A stretch of 7,090 bases of DNA from Dehalococcoidia bacterium (GTDB lineage: Bacteria; Chloroflexota; Dehalococcoidia; Lucifugimonadales; JAGWBF01): assembly GCA_021296025.1 (NCBI GenBank), contig JAGWBF010000107.1, positions 1-7,090 on the forward strand. The letters run 5' to 3'. Positions 5,580-7,090 of this stretch are shown one piece after another (the first letter of the stretch is position 1; the number at the start of each line of letters is the position of its first letter). The position numbers and the translations under genes are program-made. The notes beneath the pieces are model-generated. The model did not search any database, was not told where the DNA came from, and saw only the letters and a program-made list of their open reading frames with translations.

Positions 5580-6650
5580 ATGCACAGATGGGGAATTGCT
5601 CCCCGGTTTCTGCTCCTGGCCCCGCTGCTGTTGCTGATTGGCGCAGTGGCTTTTGCTTGCGGAGAGGAGGATCCTACCGCAGCTCCCGTAGTCCAGGAAG
5701 TGGAAGTAACCAGGGTTGTTACTGAGGAAGGCGAAACAGTCGTTCAAACCGTGGTGGTAACCCAGCCTGCCGAGGTGATGGAGAGGGTTGTTACAGCCAC
5801 TCCTGAGCCCGAAGGATCTCACATCACCATGGTGTTCGGTGAAGAACCCACACTACTCGGTGTCTGGGGTTCAGCAGAGATTGCTGGTGACAATTTGACG
5901 GGCCCCGGCTGCCGTATCATCCCAGTGCATGCTGCCTGTCAGGACCTTACCACCGATGTGCTCACTTACATAGACAGCACTAACTTTGAAGTTGTGCCGT
6001 TGTCCGGCGTCCAGAGCTGGGAACAGATCGCCGACGACCGCTGGCGCTTCTACCTGACCCCCGGCGTCAAGTTCCATAACGGCGAAGACTGGAACGCTGC
6101 TGCTGCAGCCCAGGCCATTGATATCCAAGGAAGCGAAGACATCGGTCAGGCTTCCCACAGCTACACCGGTACAACGACCGGTGAAGTGGTTGACGAGCTA
6201 ACCCTTGATGTGGTCTGCGAAAACGCCTGCCCCATCTATCCCAGGTCAGCTTTCCTCGTGGGATTCCAGGCCCCAGCCTGGTATGAGAGCGCTTCCCCAT
6301 CCGAGCGTGGTTCGATGACCGTCGGCTTCGGTCCCTATGTTCAGACCGAGTACCGGCGCTCACGCCACATCAAGTTCGAAAAATATGACGACTACATACC
6401 CAACCCAATGGCACCCAATGATGCTCAAGCCCCGACCATCGACGAGATCACCATTGAGTGGCGCGCCGAGAGCCTCGTCCGGGCATCCATGGTGGGTGTG
6501 GGTGAGGCCGACTGGACCATCAACCTCAACCTGGACCATGAGGACTCGGTGCCCGTGTTCAAGACCGGTGGCGCCGCTGAGACCTTCGTTCTGGTCCATG
6601 ACACCATCTGGCACCCTGAGCTGAGCAAGCGGGATGTGCGTGCGACCTGA
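5580..6650 (+). CDS. Copy 4, N-terminal half: substrate-binding lipoprotein truncated by frameshift
   Basis: The reading frame yields 356 residues of a family 5 binding lipoprotein. Signal 1-26 has an uninterrupted hydrophobic core and ends AFAC with lipid Cys27. The tether (28-80) is the longest of the array, rich in Val, Thr and Glu (VQEVEVTRVV, VVQTVVVTQ), typical in style of Chloroflexota lipoproteins. The hallmark WRFYLTPGVKFHNGEDW starts at residue 155, and cysteines 111, 120, 213 and 217 match copies 2 and 3. Over the first part it resembles copy 3 most. After SKRDVR a 25-nt deletion relative to copy 3, between two TGCG words at 6637-6644, shifts the frame and gives AT then TGA 6648-6650. 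Most of the C-terminal half of the bilobed fold is missing, so a working binding protein is unlikely. It has its own promoter and ribosome site and could still be transcribed. Confidence 0.85.
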   Translation: MHRWGIAPRFLLLAPLLLLIGAVAFACGEEDPTAAPVVQEVEVTRVVTEEGETVVQTVVVTQPAEVMERVVTATPEPEGSHITMVFGEEPTLLGVWGSAEIAGDNLTGPGCRIIPVHAACQDLTTDVLTYIDSTNFEVVPLSGVQSWEQIADDRWRFYLTPGVKFHNGEDWNAAAAAQAIDIQGSEDIGQASHSYTGTTTGEVVDELTLDVVCENACPIYPRSAFLVGFQAPAWYESASPSERGSMTVGFGPYVQTEYRRSRHIKFEKYDDYIPNPMAPNDAQAPTIDEITIEWRAESLVRASMVGVGEADWTINLNLDHEDSVPVFKTGGAAETFVLVHDTIWHPELSKRDVRAT

Positions 6651-7090
6651 TCGTTGAGCAGTTCTATGGTGGTCTGTTCACCTGCCAGGGCACATACGCT
6701 CCTCCGGGAACCCTGGGCACAACCGATCGCACCATGGCCCAGTTTGAGTACAACCCCGAATTGGCCAGAGAGCTGCTGGCTTCTGCCAACTACGACCCTG
6801 AGAACGAGATAGTCATCAACGTGTTCGAAGGCCGCTACCCATCCAACGTTGAATTGGCAGAATACCAAGCTGGCGCGATGAGAGAAGTCGGATTTAATGC
6901 CAGAGCAGTGGTCCTGGAAACCGCCCGCTGGCTCGATGTTGCCCGCACAGGCTGCGGTCGCGCATGGAGAGAGCACAAGGGTGAAGACCCCGGGGACACC
7001 TACTGCCTAGACCTTCCCCCTGGGCCTCCGTGCTTCTGCCAGCCCAACACCTATCAGCTGAACCCATCCCTGGAAACCCTGGACTTCGCA
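6641..7090 (+). pseudogene. Copy 4, C-terminal half in a shifted frame, continues past the window
   Basis: Starting at TGC 6641 the frame reads CDLIVEQFYGGLFTCQGTYA and stays open for 150 codons to the window end, through GRAWREHKG and the PPGPPCFC cluster to LETLDFA. This is the part missing from the 5580-6650 product. It shares many copy 3-type residues (GTTDRT, ENEIVINVFEGRYP, WREHKG). No promoter or ribosome site precedes it, and the first in-frame ATG (6734) is internal, so it is the disconnected remainder of copy 4 and not a separate gene. It shows substitutions not seen in the other copies, such as QAGAMREVG for QAGMWRDVG, which could mean relaxed selection. If the 25-nt gap is an assembly error, 5580-6650 and this part are one intact gene. 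Confidence 0.8.

Larger units (their letters stand above)
1..7090 (+). repeat. Tandem array of four paralogous binding-protein cassettes
   Basis: The CACCATCTGGCACC word in the middle of the gene recurs at 1, 2314, 4507 and 6602, so the spacing is 2313, 2193 and 2095 nt. Each unit has a -35/-10 promoter, a leader, GGAGG, the gene and a 12-bp terminator. Spacing differs because of the spacers and the signal-to-domain tethers; the binding domain itself hardly changes in length. The units are paralogs and not perfect repeats; the array extends beyond both window edges. Confidence 0.9.

Noticed and set aside
6630..6655. Programmed ribosomal frameshift joining the halves of copy 4
   Set aside because: No slippery heptamer is seen, and eight conserved codons are missing along with the frame change, which fits a 25-nt deletion.
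1..7090. CRISPR array, transposon or IS ends, tRNA or rRNA genes
   Set aside because: The repeats are gene-sized and coding; no short evenly spaced repeats, transposase motifs, terminal inverted repeats or recognisable tRNA/rRNA sequence were seen.

Overview
The window holds four head-to-tail copies, all on the + strand, of one gene: a lipid-anchored substrate-binding protein of the ABC-transporter family 5 type (SBP_bac_5, the DppA/OppA/NikA fold). Copy 1 lacks its 5' part because the window starts inside it. Copy 2 is the only copy with an undisturbed reading frame from start to the expected C-terminus. Copy 3 is full length but has a frameshifted C-terminal tail. Copy 4 is broken in the middle by a 25-nt deletion and runs off the window. 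No permease, ATPase or other gene family is visible.

The organism is probably a member of the Chloroflexota, perhaps a Dehalococcoidia/SAR202-like lineage. This is an inference from protein style: a lipoprotein signal ending in A-F/I-A-C-G, then a Val/Thr/Glu-rich tether with 'VVQ/VEVTRVVT' phrases and an 'ATPEP' segment, as is common in binding proteins of that phylum. The sequence looks moderately GC-rich with consensus sigma-70 type promoters and strong GGAGG ribosome sites. No rRNA or marker gene is present to confirm this.

Layout. 2-847: 3' part of copy 1, then a terminator (804-835). 848-1243: intergenic DNA with no convincing gene, ending in a direct-repeat motif and a promoter (1244-1271). 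1373-3100: copy 2, then a terminator (3134-3165). 3166-3437: intergenic DNA with an inverted repeat and the same direct-repeat motif, then a near-perfect promoter (3438-3465). 3545-5254: copy 3, then a terminator (5304-5336). 5337-5474: short spacer, then a promoter (5475-5504). 5580-6650: N-terminal half of copy 4. 6641-7090: its continuation in another frame. The distance between equivalent points of successive copies is 2313, 2193 and 2095 nt.

Each copy is therefore a self-contained transcription cassette (promoter, 5' leader with hairpin, ribosome site, gene, hairpin terminator) and not a cistron of one operon. All copies share an unusual set of 12 cysteines beyond the lipid-anchor cysteine. 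Copies 1/2 and 3/4 form two sub-pairs overall, yet some blocks are shared across the pairs, which suggests recombination or gene conversion. Three of the four copies carry short frame-breaking deletions at the edges of blocks shared between copies. This is either decay of a redundant family or an assembly problem in a repeat; the sequence alone cannot decide.
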